64,000 nucleotides of DNA, taken from NCBI RefSeq assembly GCF_040546815.1, contig NZ_JBEPOO010000001.1, positions 2,108,001-2,172,000 on the forward strand. The letters run 5' to 3'. Of this stretch, positions 50,129-58,555 are shown piece by piece (position 1 is the first letter of the stretch; the number at the start of each line of letters is the position of its first letter). A program made the translations under genes and the position numbers. This stretch comes from Devosia sp. 2618. Its GTDB lineage: Bacteria; Pseudomonadota; Alphaproteobacteria; Rhizobiales; Devosiaceae. The notes beneath the pieces were generated by a model, which had not been told where the DNA came from, did not search any database, and saw only the letters and a list, made by a program, of their open reading frames with translations.

Positions 50129-51202
50129 TTGAGTCTGGACCCGCAATTAGCCCTGTCACCTGCCCCCATTTCGTCACAAAGGCGTAAGTGGGGACGCGGT
50201 GTATCGGCCGTACTGGGGTTCGCGGCCACAGTTTTCCTCACTTTTCTTGGGCTGCTGGCGATCACGTTCTTTATCGGACGGGTGATCCCGATCGATCCGG
50301 TGCTGGCTGTGGTCGGCGATCGGGCCAGCAATGCGATCTATGAAGCGACCCGCATACAGATGGGGCTGGACCAGCCGCTGCCGATCCAGTTCATCCAATA
50401 TGTCGGCAAGGTTCTGACCGGCGACTTTGGCATGTCGGTGTCGACCGGGCGGCCAGTACTGACAGATATCGGCCGGTTCTTCCCGGCAACGCTCGAAATG
50501 GCGACGCTCGGCATCATTATCGGGGTGGTCATCGGCGTTCCGCTGGGCGTGATCGCCGCCAGCCGGCAGGGTTCGATCGTCGACCAGATCATCCGTGTGG
50601 TGGGGCTGCTCGGCTACTCAATGCCTGCGTTCTGGCTGGGTCTCGTCGGGTTGGCGCTATTCTACGCGCGGTGGCGGCTGGTTGGTGGTCCGGGACGGCT
50701 CGACATTTTCTACGACGGGCTGGTGCCGCCGGTAACGGGTCTGTTGCTGATCGATACCCTGATCGCTGGCGACTTTACGATCTTCTGGAATGCGGTGACG
50801 CATCTGATCCTGCCGGCATCGGTGCTCGGCTTTTTCAGCCTTGCCTATATCGCTCGCATGACACGCAGCTTCATGCTCGATCAGTTGAGCCAGGAGTTTG
50901 TGACAACGGCACGCGTCAAGGGCGTGCCGGAGCGGATCGTCATCTGGCGCCATGCCTTCAATCCGATCCGGGTGCCGCTCATCACGGTCATCGGGCTGAG
51001 CTATGCAGGCCTGCTTGAAGGGTCGGTGATGATCGAGACTGTTTTCTCTTGGCCCGGCATCGGCAATTACCTGACCACCGCGCTGCTCAACGCCGACATG
51101 AATGCCGTGCTCGGTTCGACGCTGGTCATCGGCGCCGTCTTCATTTTCATAAACAAGATTTCAGACGTGCTGTATCGCGTTCTGGACCCGAGGGCACGGT
51201 GA
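50129..51202 (+). CDS. peptide-type ABC importer permease (DppB-like, system 3), TTG start
   Basis: A permease of about 357 residues. The N-terminal TM is preceded by a basic segment (SQRRKWGRG); GRVIPIDPVLAVVG, TRIQMGLDQPLPIQF and the EAA loop FMLDQLSQEFVTTARVKGVPERIV are typical. No ATG exists near the N-terminus; TTG 50129 has AAGG 8 bases upstream, while TTG 50123 is too close to it. The stop overlaps the DppC-like ATG (TGATG). Divergent from the XRE gene across a 131-base AT-richer gap. Confidence 0.88.
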   Translation: MSLDPQLALSPAPISSQRRKWGRGVSAVLGFAATVFLTFLGLLAITFFIGRVIPIDPVLAVVGDRASNAIYEATRIQMGLDQPLPIQFIQYVGKVLTGDFGMSVSTGRPVLTDIGRFFPATLEMATLGIIIGVVIGVPLGVIAASRQGSIVDQIIRVVGLLGYSMPAFWLGLVGLALFYARWRLVGGPGRLDIFYDGLVPPVTGLLLIDTLIAGDFTIFWNAVTHLILPASVLGFFSLAYIARMTRSFMLDQLSQEFVTTARVKGVPERIVIWRHAFNPIRVPLITVIGLSYAGLLEGSVMIETVFSWPGIGNYLTTALLNADMNAVLGSTLVIGAVFIFINKISDVLYRVLDPRAR

Positions 51203-52101
51203 TGACCACACGCGACTGGCTGCTCGAAGACTCCCCCACATCCCGCTGGCAGGCCAATGCGGGCCGGGCCTATCGAGTATTCACCGCCCTGCTGCGCAAT
51301 CCGCTATCGGTGGTGGGCGGGCTCATCATTCTACTGCTGATCTTTACGGCGATCTTTGCGCCGTGGCTGGCCCCCTACTCCGCCACCGGACAGGATTTGG
51401 CCAATCGTCTCGCCCCCCCATCAGGCACGCATTGGATGGGCACCGACGAGCTCGGCCGCGATATCTTTTCGCGCGTCATCTGGGGCAGCCAGATCACGCT
51501 CACCATCGTCGGCTTGGTGGCCCTGATCTCGGCGCCGGTGGGCCTGTTGATCGGCGCCATCGCAGGCTATTTCGGCGGCTGGGTCGACCGCATCCTGATG
51601 GGCTTTACCGACATTTTCCTGTCCATGCCCAAACTGATCCTGGCGCTGGCCTTCGTGGCGGCGCTCGGACCGGGAATCAACAACGCCATTATCGCCATCG
51701 CGATTACCTCGTGGCCTGCCTATGCACGTATCGCGCGCGCCGAGACGATGACCATCCGGCGTTCGGAGTTCATCGCGGCTGTGCAGTTGCAGGGCGCAGG
51801 GCCGATCCGCATCATCGTCCAGCACATCCTGCCGCTCTGCACATCCTCGATGATCATTCGCGTGACGCTCGATATGGCTGGTGTGATCCTGACCGCTGCG
51901 GGCCTGGGCTTTATCGGCCTTGGCGCACAGCCGCCGCTGCCGGAATGGGGCGCGATGATTTCGCGTGGCCGCACGTTCATTCTCGACCAGTGGTGGGTGG
52001 CGACCATGCCGGGCTTTGCCATCATTATCGTCAGCCTCGGCTTCTGCTTCCTCGGCGATGGTCTGCGCGACGTGCTCGATCCCAAGAACGAGGGCAAGTG
52101 A
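51202..52101 (+). CDS. peptide-type ABC importer permease (DppC-like, system 3)
   Basis: A 299-residue permease: first TM LSVVGGLIILLLIFTAIFAPW, DppC motif GTDELGRDIFSRVIWG, EAA loop TIRRSEFIAAVQLQGAGPIRIIVQHILP split in two helices, and LGAQPPLPEWGAMISRGR. It overlaps the upstream stop by TGATG and the downstream ATPase by TGATG. About six TM helices. Confidence 0.92.
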   Translation: MTTRDWLLEDSPTSRWQANAGRAYRVFTALLRNPLSVVGGLIILLLIFTAIFAPWLAPYSATGQDLANRLAPPSGTHWMGTDELGRDIFSRVIWGSQITLTIVGLVALISAPVGLLIGAIAGYFGGWVDRILMGFTDIFLSMPKLILALAFVAALGPGINNAIIAIAITSWPAYARIARAETMTIRRSEFIAAVQLQGAGPIRIIVQHILPLCTSSMIIRVTLDMAGVILTAAGLGFIGLGAQPPLPEWGAMISRGRTFILDQWWVATMPGFAIIIVSLGFCFLGDGLRDVLDPKNEGK

Positions 52102-52934
52102 TGGCGCCACTGCTGGAAGTCAAAAACCTGCGCGTCAGCTTCCCGACTAATCGCGGTCGTGTCGAGGTCGTCAAAGGCATTTCATTCGATCTTGGCCGCG
52201 AGCGGCTGGGCATTGTGGGTGAAAGCGGGTCGGGCAAGTCGATGACGGGCCGGGCCATCCTCAAGCTGATCCGCAAGCCGGGTCTGGTGACAGCCGACAA
52301 GCTGGCATTCGAGGGAGTCGATCTCCTCAGCCAGAGCGAAAAGCAGATGCGCTCCATTCGGGGCGCGCGCATTTCGATGGTGATGCAGGACCCAAAGTTC
52401 TCGCTCAACCCGGTGATGACCGTGGGGCAGCAAATTGCTGAAGCTCTGGTAACGCACGAAAAGCTGCCGCGCCGCGAAGTGAATGAGCGGATTTTGGCAA
52501 TGCTGGATGCGGTGCGGATCAATGATCCAAAGCGCGTGGCCGGGCTTTATCCGCACGAGGTTTCGGGCGGCATGGGACAGCGCGTCATGATCGCCATGAT
52601 GCTGATCCCCGAGCCGGAACTGCTGATAGCCGACGAGCCCACCTCGGCGCTCGACGTTAGCGTTCAGGCGCAGGTTCTCGACATCATCGACGATCTGGTC
52701 ACCCGCAAGGGCATGGGGCTGATCCTGATCAGCCACGACCTCAACCTCGTCAGCCGCTATTGCGACCGCATTCTGGTGATGAACTCGGGGACCGTGGTCG
52801 AGGAATGCGCCTCCGGCCAGCTTGAGCTGGCGAAACATCCTTACACCCGCGGGCTGCTGGCCGCGATGCCGACGATCAATGAAAGCCGGGACGAATTGCC
52901 AGTGCTGGACCGAACACAATGGGCGGGCACATGA
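52101..52934 (+). CDS. peptide-type ABC importer ATP-binding protein (DppD-like, system 3)
   Basis: A 277-residue ATPase: Walker [10 protein letters not shown], signature VSGGMGQRVMIAMM (Gly for the usual Arg after Met), Walker [13 protein letters not shown], switch LISHDLNLV. The ATG overlaps the permease stop. The C-terminal KHPYTRGLLAAMPT block, shared by Dpp/Opp ATPases, is present but the Cys-rich tail is not. Confidence 0.92.
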   Translation: MAPLLEVKNLRVSFPTNRGRVEVVKGISFDLGRERLGIVGESGSGKSMTGRAILKLIRKPGLVTADKLAFEGVDLLSQSEKQMRSIRGARISMVMQDPKFSLNPVMTVGQQIAEALVTHEKLPRREVNERILAMLDAVRINDPKRVAGLYPHEVSGGMGQRVMIAMMLIPEPELLIADEPTSALDVSVQAQVLDIIDDLVTRKGMGLILISHDLNLVSRYCDRILVMNSGTVVEECASGQLELAKHPYTRGLLAAMPTINESRDELPVLDRTQWAGT

Positions 52935-53680
52935 ACGCGATCAGCCTTTCCAACCTCGATATTTCCTATGGCGACACCAAGGTCGTGCATGGGGTGAACC
53001 TTGAGATCGCCGAGGGCGAGAGCTTTGCGCTGGTCGGCGAAAGTGGCTCGGGTAAGTCGACGATCCTGCGGGCGATCGCGGGGCTGGCGCCGGACTGGAC
53101 GGGTGCAATCTCCGTCCTTGGAAAGCCACGCAGCCATGGCGTGGACCGCAAGTTCGTCACCCAATGCCAGATGGTGTTTCAGGACCCCTATGGCTCGCTG
53201 CATCCGCGCAAGACCATCGATGCGGTGCTGAGCGAACCTCTGATCATCCATGGTCTTGGCAATCGCGGCGAACGGGTCGAAGCCATGCTCAAGGCCGTTG
53301 GGCTCGACCAACGGTTCCGCTTCCGGTTTCCACACCAGTTGTCGGGCGGGCAGCGCCAGCGCGTGGCGATTGCACGGGCGCTGATGCTGGAGCCAAAAGT
53401 GCTGTTGCTGGACGAGCCTACCTCGGCGCTGGACGTGTCGGTTCAGGCGGAAATTCTCAACCTGCTCAAGCGCCTGCGCCGGGAACAGGGCCTGACCTAT
53501 CTGGTCGTAACGCACAACCTGCCAGTGGTGAGCTTCCTCTGCGACCGGCTGGCCGTGATGCGGCACGGGCAGATTGTCGAGGTCGCCGATGTAGACCAGC
53601 TAAAGCAGGGACGGCTGACTCAGCCCTACTCACAAGAATTGCTGGCGGCCACGGAAGGCCATGCCGGCGTGACGGCCTAA
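52931..53680 (+). CDS. peptide-type ABC importer ATP-binding protein (DppF-like, system 3)
   Basis: A 249-residue ATPase: Walker [10 protein letters not shown], signature [14 protein letters not shown], Walker [13 protein letters not shown], switch VVTHNLPVV with Asn where Asp is usual. ATG 52931 overlaps the previous stop by ATGA. The GAF-domain gene follows after 10 bases, within the same operon. Confidence 0.92.
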   Translation: MNAISLSNLDISYGDTKVVHGVNLEIAEGESFALVGESGSGKSTILRAIAGLAPDWTGAISVLGKPRSHGVDRKFVTQCQMVFQDPYGSLHPRKTIDAVLSEPLIIHGLGNRGERVEAMLKAVGLDQRFRFRFPHQLSGGQRQRVAIARALMLEPKVLLLDEPTSALDVSVQAEILNLLKRLRREQGLTYLVVTHNLPVVSFLCDRLAVMRHGQIVEVADVDQLKQGRLTQPYSQELLAATEGHAGVTA

Positions 53681-53690
53681 GGACGGAACT

Positions 53691-54182
53691 ATGACTGAAT
53701 ATTCTGACGCGATTGCTCAGTTCGACGCGGCAATCGCGGTGGCAAAGGGCGACGAGGCCTATGCAGCGCTGCAGGCGCTGGTACAGGCGACGGTGGGCGC
53801 AAAGCTGTTCACCGTAATGATCGTGGACATGGACAAGGAACTGTCGAGCCGGGCCTATACGAGCCACCCGGTGGACTATCCGACCTCAGGCACCAAGCCG
53901 CTCAACTACGGCCCCTGGTTCGATATCGTGCACAAGCAGCGCGCCTATTTCGTCGCCAATACGATAGAGGACATCGCCAAGGTGCTGTTCGATCACGAGC
54001 TGATCAATGCACTGGGTTGCCAGTCGATCGTCAACATGCCGGTGATCATCGGCGACCAGTTTATCGGCACGGTGAACATGCTTGATGTCGAAGGGCACTT
54101 CACGCCGGAGCGAGTGCAGATGATCCGCGATGTGATCTCGGTACCGGCCAAGCTTGCGATGTTGGCTGCGCAGCGCGGCTGA
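53691..54182 (+). CDS. stand-alone GAF domain protein
   Basis: A 163-residue protein consisting essentially of one GAF domain: ALVQATVGAKLFTVMIVD at the start, ELINALGCQSIVNMPVIIGDQFIGTVNMLD as the core strands, and VQMIRDVISVPAKLAMLA at the end. No effector domain is attached. It is the last gene of importer operon 3, followed by a strong terminator. GAF domains bind small ligands or nucleotides; here it could sense the imported compound or be a small enzyme, which is unresolved. Confidence 0.87.
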   Translation: MTEYSDAIAQFDAAIAVAKGDEAYAALQALVQATVGAKLFTVMIVDMDKELSSRAYTSHPVDYPTSGTKPLNYGPWFDIVHKQRAYFVANTIEDIAKVLFDHELINALGCQSIVNMPVIIGDQFIGTVNMLDVEGHFTPERVQMIRDVISVPAKLAMLAAQRG

Positions 54183-54205
54183 GTGCTGGCGTATCGCTCA
54201 AATGG

Positions 54206-54238
54206 AAACACCCTCGGGCGATGCTCGAGGGTGTTTTT
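54206..54238 (+). terminator. Rho-independent terminator of importer operon 3
   Basis: AAACACCCTCG (54206-54216) and CGAGGGTGTTT (54226-54236) form an 11-bp stem with a 9-base loop, followed by TTC after a TTTTT run (54234-54238). It lies 24 bases after the GAF gene stop. Confidence 0.92.
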
Positions 54239-54247
54239 CTGTTGGGA

Positions 54248-54365
54248 TACCCCCTCCTAGCCTCCCCCCTGATAGGAGGAGGAACAGATCTAGCGCTTGG
54301 CAACCTCTCGTCAAATCCACCGGACGAGTTCCTCCCCCTTTTCAGGGGGAGGTTAGGTGGGGGTA
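54248..54365. repeat. Palindromic intergenic element, TACCCCCACC family, copy B
   Basis: 118 bp bounded by TACCCCCTCC and GGTGGGGGTA with inner hairpins around CTGATAG and TTTTCAG, matching copy A at 46368-46463; both also share GAGGAACAGATC near the left hairpin. It lies between the operon-3 terminator and the putA stop. Confidence 0.85.
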
Positions 54366-54376
54366 CTCGTCTCTCC

Positions 54377-57300
54377 CTACCCCGCCTGCGCCATCAAGCT
54401 AGCATTGCCACCGGCCGCCGTCGTGTCGATGCACACATGCCGCTCCAACAGCAGGCGACCGCCCTCCTCCGCCGAGGTCAGCAGCGGCAGGATGGCGCCA
54501 TCGCGGGCGCTGAGCGCAATGCGGATGGCACGGAGATTGGCGTCATCGGCAAAGTATGCCACCGCGTCGAAGGTCTTGGCATGTGACAGGGCATCGAGAT
54601 CGAGCTCAGCCAGCATGGCCGTGTTGCCAAGCGTGGCGACCATTGCCGCTTGCGCCTGCTGATCGGCAGCCGTCGGGCCGAGGCACAGTACCGCGCCGCG
54701 CGGGCCGACATGCATGACATTGCTTTCGCCGGTTGGGCCGGGCAGCGACAACGGCTTGGTATCGACTGCGCCGTGACCCTTGGTGAAGCGCGGCAGATAG
54801 TGTGGACCACCGGCCTTGGGGCCCGTACCGGACAGGCCTTCGCCGCCGAAGGGCTGTGAGCCCACCACCGCGCCGATCTGGTTGCGGTTGATATAGATAT
54901 TGCCAGCGCGAACGGTGTTCGACACCTGACGGACGCGAGACGAGATGCGGGTGTGGAGGCCGAAGGTCAGTCCGTAGCCGGATGCATTGATGGCAGCGAT
55001 GACGGCGTCAAGTTCATCGGCCTTGAAGGTCGCGACATGCAGGACCGGGCCGAAGATTTCTTCAGGGATATCGCCGATGCCTTTGACGCGGAGAACCGTC
55101 GGGGCAATGAAGGTGCCGTGTTCTGGCGTCTTCAAGCGATGAATCAGATTCCCCGAACGCTCGTAACTATCGATATGGGCTTGGATTTTTGATCGCGCCG
55201 CCTCGTCGATGACGGGGCCAATGTCGGTGGCCAGGTCCCAGGTATTGCCGAGCGTCAGCTCGTCCATGGCGCCCTTGAGCATCTCGATGGTCCGCTCGGC
55301 AGCATCTTCCTGGAGGTAGAGTACGCGCAATGCCGAGCAGCGCTGACCGGCCGACTGGAACGACGATGCGAGGATATCGCGCACGGCCTGTTCGGGCAGC
55401 GCTGTGGAATCCACAATCATGGCGTTGAGACCACCGGTTTCGGCGATCAGCGGCGCGGTTGCGGCGAGATTGGCGGCCATGGCGCGGTCGATGCGTCGAG
55501 CTGTGGGCAACGAGCCGGTGAAGACGACACCGGCAATGGCTGGGTTGGAGGTGAGCGCGGTGCCCACTTCGCCAGCGCCGGGGAGTAGCTGGACGGCGTC
55601 AGCAGGGATCCCGGCCTGATGCATCATCTGCACCGCCCGGAAGGCGATCAGCGGCGTCTGTGGCGCGGGCTTGGCAAGCACCGGATTGCCAGCGACGAGG
55701 GCTGCCGCAATCTGGCCAGTGAAGATGGCCAGCGGGAAGTTCCACGGCGAGATGGCGGCGATTGGGCCAAGCGGTGCCGCGAGGGGCTGCGCTTCGGCCT
55801 GTTCGGCGTAGTAGCGGAGGAAGTCTACGGCTTCGCGAACTTCGGCGACCGCATCGGCCCATGACTTTCCAGCCTCGCGGGTGAGAAGGGCAAAGAGTTC
55901 GGGACGGTTGTCCTCGTAGAGGTCAGCCGTGACACGGAGCAGGTTGGCCCGCGTTTGCACTGGGGTCTGAGCCCATGTGGCGGCATTGGCTGCAGTGATG
56001 GCGGTTGCGACCTCAGCCAGTGTGGCATCGGTTACGGTGCCTATCACATCGGAATGATCCGCCGGGTTCCTCAGTTCGACAGCAGAGCCCGTCGCCGCAT
56101 TTTCTTCGGCCAGCATTGGCGTCGCGTGCCATTGCGTCGTCTGGAAAACCGAACGAGCTGTCTCCATTTCGGGGAAAACCACGGGGTCGGTAAGGTCGAG
56201 ACCAGCCGAATTCCGACGATCACCGAAAATGGCGACTGGTGCGGGAATTGCCGTGTTGGGGATCGCGTCACCCAAAGCCAGCACCTTGGTGATGGGGTCT
56301 TCGGCCACGACCGAGGCCGGGATGTCCTCGTCGGCGATCTGGTAGACGAAAGAGCCGTTGGCGCCATTTTCGAGCAGGCGGCGGACCAAATAGGCCAGCA
56401 GGTCCTTGTGCGCGCCGACGGGGGCGTAGATGCGGGTGCGGGTGCCGTGATTGGTTCGCAGTACTTCGTGCAGGCGTTCGCCCATGCCGTGCAGGCGCTG
56501 GAACTCGTAGGTGTCGTTGTAACGTCCAGCCTCGGCCGCCAGATGCAGCACGGCGCTTGCCGTGTGAGCATTGTGGCTGGCAAATTGCGGGTAGATGTTG
56601 GACGAGGCGAACAGCTTGCGCGCCGCAGCGATATAGCTGATGTCGGTCGACGACTTGCGGGTGAAGACCGGATAGCCGTCCAACCCCATGACCTGAGCGC
56701 GCTTCACCTCGGCGTCCCAATAGGCGCCCTTGACGAGGCGAACCATGATGCGGCGATCAAGCGACTTGGCGGTCGCGTCGAGCCAATCGATCAGCGGCAG
56801 CACGCGCTTGCCATAGGCCTGCACCACCACGCCGAAGCCATCCCAGCCCGCCAGTTCTGGCGTGGCGAGAACGTCATGGATGATATCGAGCGACAGGTCG
56901 AGCCGGTCGGCTTCTTCGGCGTCGATGTTGAAGCCCATGTTCGCATTTTTGGCGGCGATGGCGAGTTTGCGAGTCGCATCAACGAGTTCGACCATGACGC
57001 GTTCGCGCTGCGCGAACTCGTAGCGCGGGTGCAGCGCCGAGAGCTTAACTGAAATGCCGGGATTATCGCGCACCGATGGCGCGGCGCAATGAGGTGCCAG
57101 GCTGGCAATGGCGCGGCTGTATGCGTCGAAATAGCGCACGGCGTCGGTGCTGGTACGGGCGGCCTCGCCCAGCATGTCATAAGAATAGCGATAGCCGAGC
57201 GCTTCGGGCTTTTTCGCATTGGCGATGGCTTCATCGATTGTGCGGCCGAATACGAACTGGCTGCCCAGCAGGCGCATGGCCTGACCGACGGCGGTGCGGA

Positions 57301-57763
57301 TCACGGGTTCGCCCAGACGGGCGATAGCACGATGCAGTGCGTTCTTGGGGCCAACTTCTGGATCGCCGAGAACGTCAGCAGTGAGGCTCAGGGCCCAGCT
57401 GGAAAAATTGACGAGCTGGTTGGAGGAACCGCCGAAATGGCTGGCCCAGTTGGAGCCGCCCACCTTGTCGTGGATCAGCGCATCGACAGTTTCGGCGTCA
57501 GGCACGCGCAGCAGTGCTTCGGCCAGCGACATCAGCGCCACGCCTTCGTCGGTCGCCAGACCATACTCGGCGAGGAACGACTCCATCAGGCCAAGCCGGT
57601 TGCCCTTTCGCACCGTGGCGACGAGGTTTTCGGCGTGGGTGGATATGGCCTTGCGGTCGGCCTCGGTGAGGCCAGTATCGGCGATGAGCTGGCGGACGAG
57701 CTTGGTTTCGTCGGCGAGGTTGTGGTCGCGGAGAGACTGGCGGGCGGCGGTGATGTCGGTCAT
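54377..57763 (-). CDS. putA: bifunctional proline dehydrogenase/L-glutamate gamma-semialdehyde dehydrogenase PutA
   Basis: A 1128-residue bifunctional enzyme oxidising proline to glutamate. The PRODH barrel covers about residues 170-460 with LGYRYSYDMLGEAA, RLVKGAYWDAEVKRAQ and YPQFASHNAHT. The P5C dehydrogenase domain covers about 530-1010 with ISPWNFPLAIFTGQ, ETGGLNAMIVD and the catalytic Cys in SAGQRCSALRVLYL (about 809). A C-terminal tail of about 110 residues follows. There is no N-terminal ribbon-helix-helix DNA-binding domain, so it is not a self-repressor. ATG 57763 is the conservative start; the frame is open to 57865. Divergent from an Lrp regulator that probably controls it. Confidence 0.95.
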   Translation of the reverse strand: MTDITAARQSLRDHNLADETKLVRQLIADTGLTEADRKAISTHAENLVATVRKGNRLGLMESFLAEYGLATDEGVALMSLAEALLRVPDAETVDALIHDKVGGSNWASHFGGSSNQLVNFSSWALSLTADVLGDPEVGPKNALHRAIARLGEPVIRTAVGQAMRLLGSQFVFGRTIDEAIANAKKPEALGYRYSYDMLGEAARTSTDAVRYFDAYSRAIASLAPHCAAPSVRDNPGISVKLSALHPRYEFAQRERVMVELVDATRKLAIAAKNANMGFNIDAEEADRLDLSLDIIHDVLATPELAGWDGFGVVVQAYGKRVLPLIDWLDATAKSLDRRIMVRLVKGAYWDAEVKRAQVMGLDGYPVFTRKSSTDISYIAAARKLFASSNIYPQFASHNAHTASAVLHLAAEAGRYNDTYEFQRLHGMGERLHEVLRTNHGTRTRIYAPVGAHKDLLAYLVRRLLENGANGSFVYQIADEDIPASVVAEDPITKVLALGDAIPNTAIPAPVAIFGDRRNSAGLDLTDPVVFPEMETARSVFQTTQWHATPMLAEENAATGSAVELRNPADHSDVIGTVTDATLAEVATAITAANAATWAQTPVQTRANLLRVTADLYEDNRPELFALLTREAGKSWADAVAEVREAVDFLRYYAEQAEAQPLAAPLGPIAAISPWNFPLAIFTGQIAAALVAGNPVLAKPAPQTPLIAFRAVQMMHQAGIPADAVQLLPGAGEVGTALTSNPAIAGVVFTGSLPTARRIDRAMAANLAATAPLIAETGGLNAMIVDSTALPEQAVRDILASSFQSAGQRCSALRVLYLQEDAAERTIEMLKGAMDELTLGNTWDLATDIGPVIDEAARSKIQAHIDSYERSGNLIHRLKTPEHGTFIAPTVLRVKGIGDIPEEIFGPVLHVATFKADELDAVIAAINASGYGLTFGLHTRISSRVRQVSNTVRAGNIYINRNQIGAVVGSQPFGGEGLSGTGPKAGGPHYLPRFTKGHGAVDTKPLSLPGPTGESNVMHVGPRGAVLCLGPTAADQQAQAAMVATLGNTAMLAELDLDALSHAKTFDAVAYFADDANLRAIRIALSARDGAILPLLTSAEEGGRLLLERHVCIDTTAAGGNASLMAQAG

Positions 57764-57914
57764 GGCGCTCTGAGCTTTGTGAACCCTCATCCTGTGCAGG
57801 AGGGCTGCTGATTGCGCAGCACATTGCCAGATGTTTGACAGGCGTTTCGCCTGATTTTGTGGCACCTACGCGCGTTCAGCGGTATGTTGAGCGTCCAGAC
57901 CGAGACAAACCACC

Positions 57915-58382
57915 ATGAAAACCGTCACCTACGAGACATTAGACCAGATTGATCGGCATATCCTCGATGAATTGGCCAAGGATGGACGGATCAGCGTGGC
58001 CGAGCTTAGCCGAAGGGTAAACCTGTCCAAGACGCCATGTCAGGCACGGATCGCGCGGCTGGAGAAGTCTGGCTATATCCTGGGCTATCGCGCGGTGATC
58101 GATCCCAAGCGCCTGGGGCTGCCGCATGTGGCTTTTGTCGAGGTGAAGCTGAGCGATACTCGTAAGGCGGCGCTTGCGGCTTTCAACAAGGCTGTGCGGG
58201 CGATCCCTGAGGTGGAGCAGGCGCATATGATCGCATCGAGCTTTGACTATCTGCTCAAGGTGCGGACCAAGGATATCGCAGACTATCGGGAAGTGCTGGG
58301 CGAACGGATCAGCGCCCTGCCCCATGTGGCGCATACGAGCACCCATGTGTCGATGGAGGCGGTGAAGGGAGACGAGGAGTAG
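57915..58382 (+). CDS. Lrp/AsnC family transcriptional regulator (PutR-like)
   Basis: A 155-residue Lrp/AsnC protein: N-terminal helix-turn-helix LDQIDRHILDELAKDGRISVAELSRRVNLSKTPCQARIARLEKSGYI (across helices 1-3) and C-terminal RAM domain with VAFVEVKLSD, IPEVEQAHMIASSFDYLLKVRT. Alphaproteobacterial putA is commonly controlled by a divergent Lrp-type PutR activated by proline; position and family fit that exactly. The shared 57764-57914 region should hold its binding sites. Function is inferred from context. Confidence 0.9.
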   Translation: MKTVTYETLDQIDRHILDELAKDGRISVAELSRRVNLSKTPCQARIARLEKSGYILGYRAVIDPKRLGLPHVAFVEVKLSDTRKAALAAFNKAVRAIPEVEQAHMIASSFDYLLKVRTKDIADYREVLGERISALPHVAHTSTHVSMEAVKGDEE

Positions 58383-58406
58383 ACGGCGAAGGGGGCCTCT
58401 GTGGGA

Positions 58407-58484
58407 TACCCCTTCCTGGCCTTCCCCTGATAGGGGGAGGAACTCGCTTAGCACTCGACCATCCACCGTGCCCCGGCGCGGGTA
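58407..58484. repeat. Palindromic intergenic element, degenerate copy D
   Basis: The left end TACCCCTTCC and inner hairpin CTTCCCCTGATAGGGGGAG match copies A and B; the right half has decayed to GGGTACTC. It lies between the Lrp gene and the terminator of the opp operon. Confidence 0.7.
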
Positions 58485-58502
58485 CTCAGATACCTCAGAA
58501 CG

Positions 58503-58535
58503 CAAAAGGCCTCTCCCTTACCAAGGGAGAGGCCT
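58503..58535 (-). terminator. Rho-independent terminator of the opp operon
   Basis: AGGCCTCTCCCTT (58507-58519) and AAGGGAGAGGCCT (58523-58535) form a perfect 13-bp stem with a 3-base loop; on the minus strand TTTTG follows. It lies 20 bases after the oppA-like stop. Confidence 0.92.
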
Positions 58536-58555
58536 AAAGCTCGTGCTAGTTCAGA

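Noticed and set aside
54377..57865. PutA as an autorepressor of the E. coli type
   Set aside because: There is no N-terminal ribbon-helix-helix domain, and a dedicated Lrp-type gene is divergent from it.
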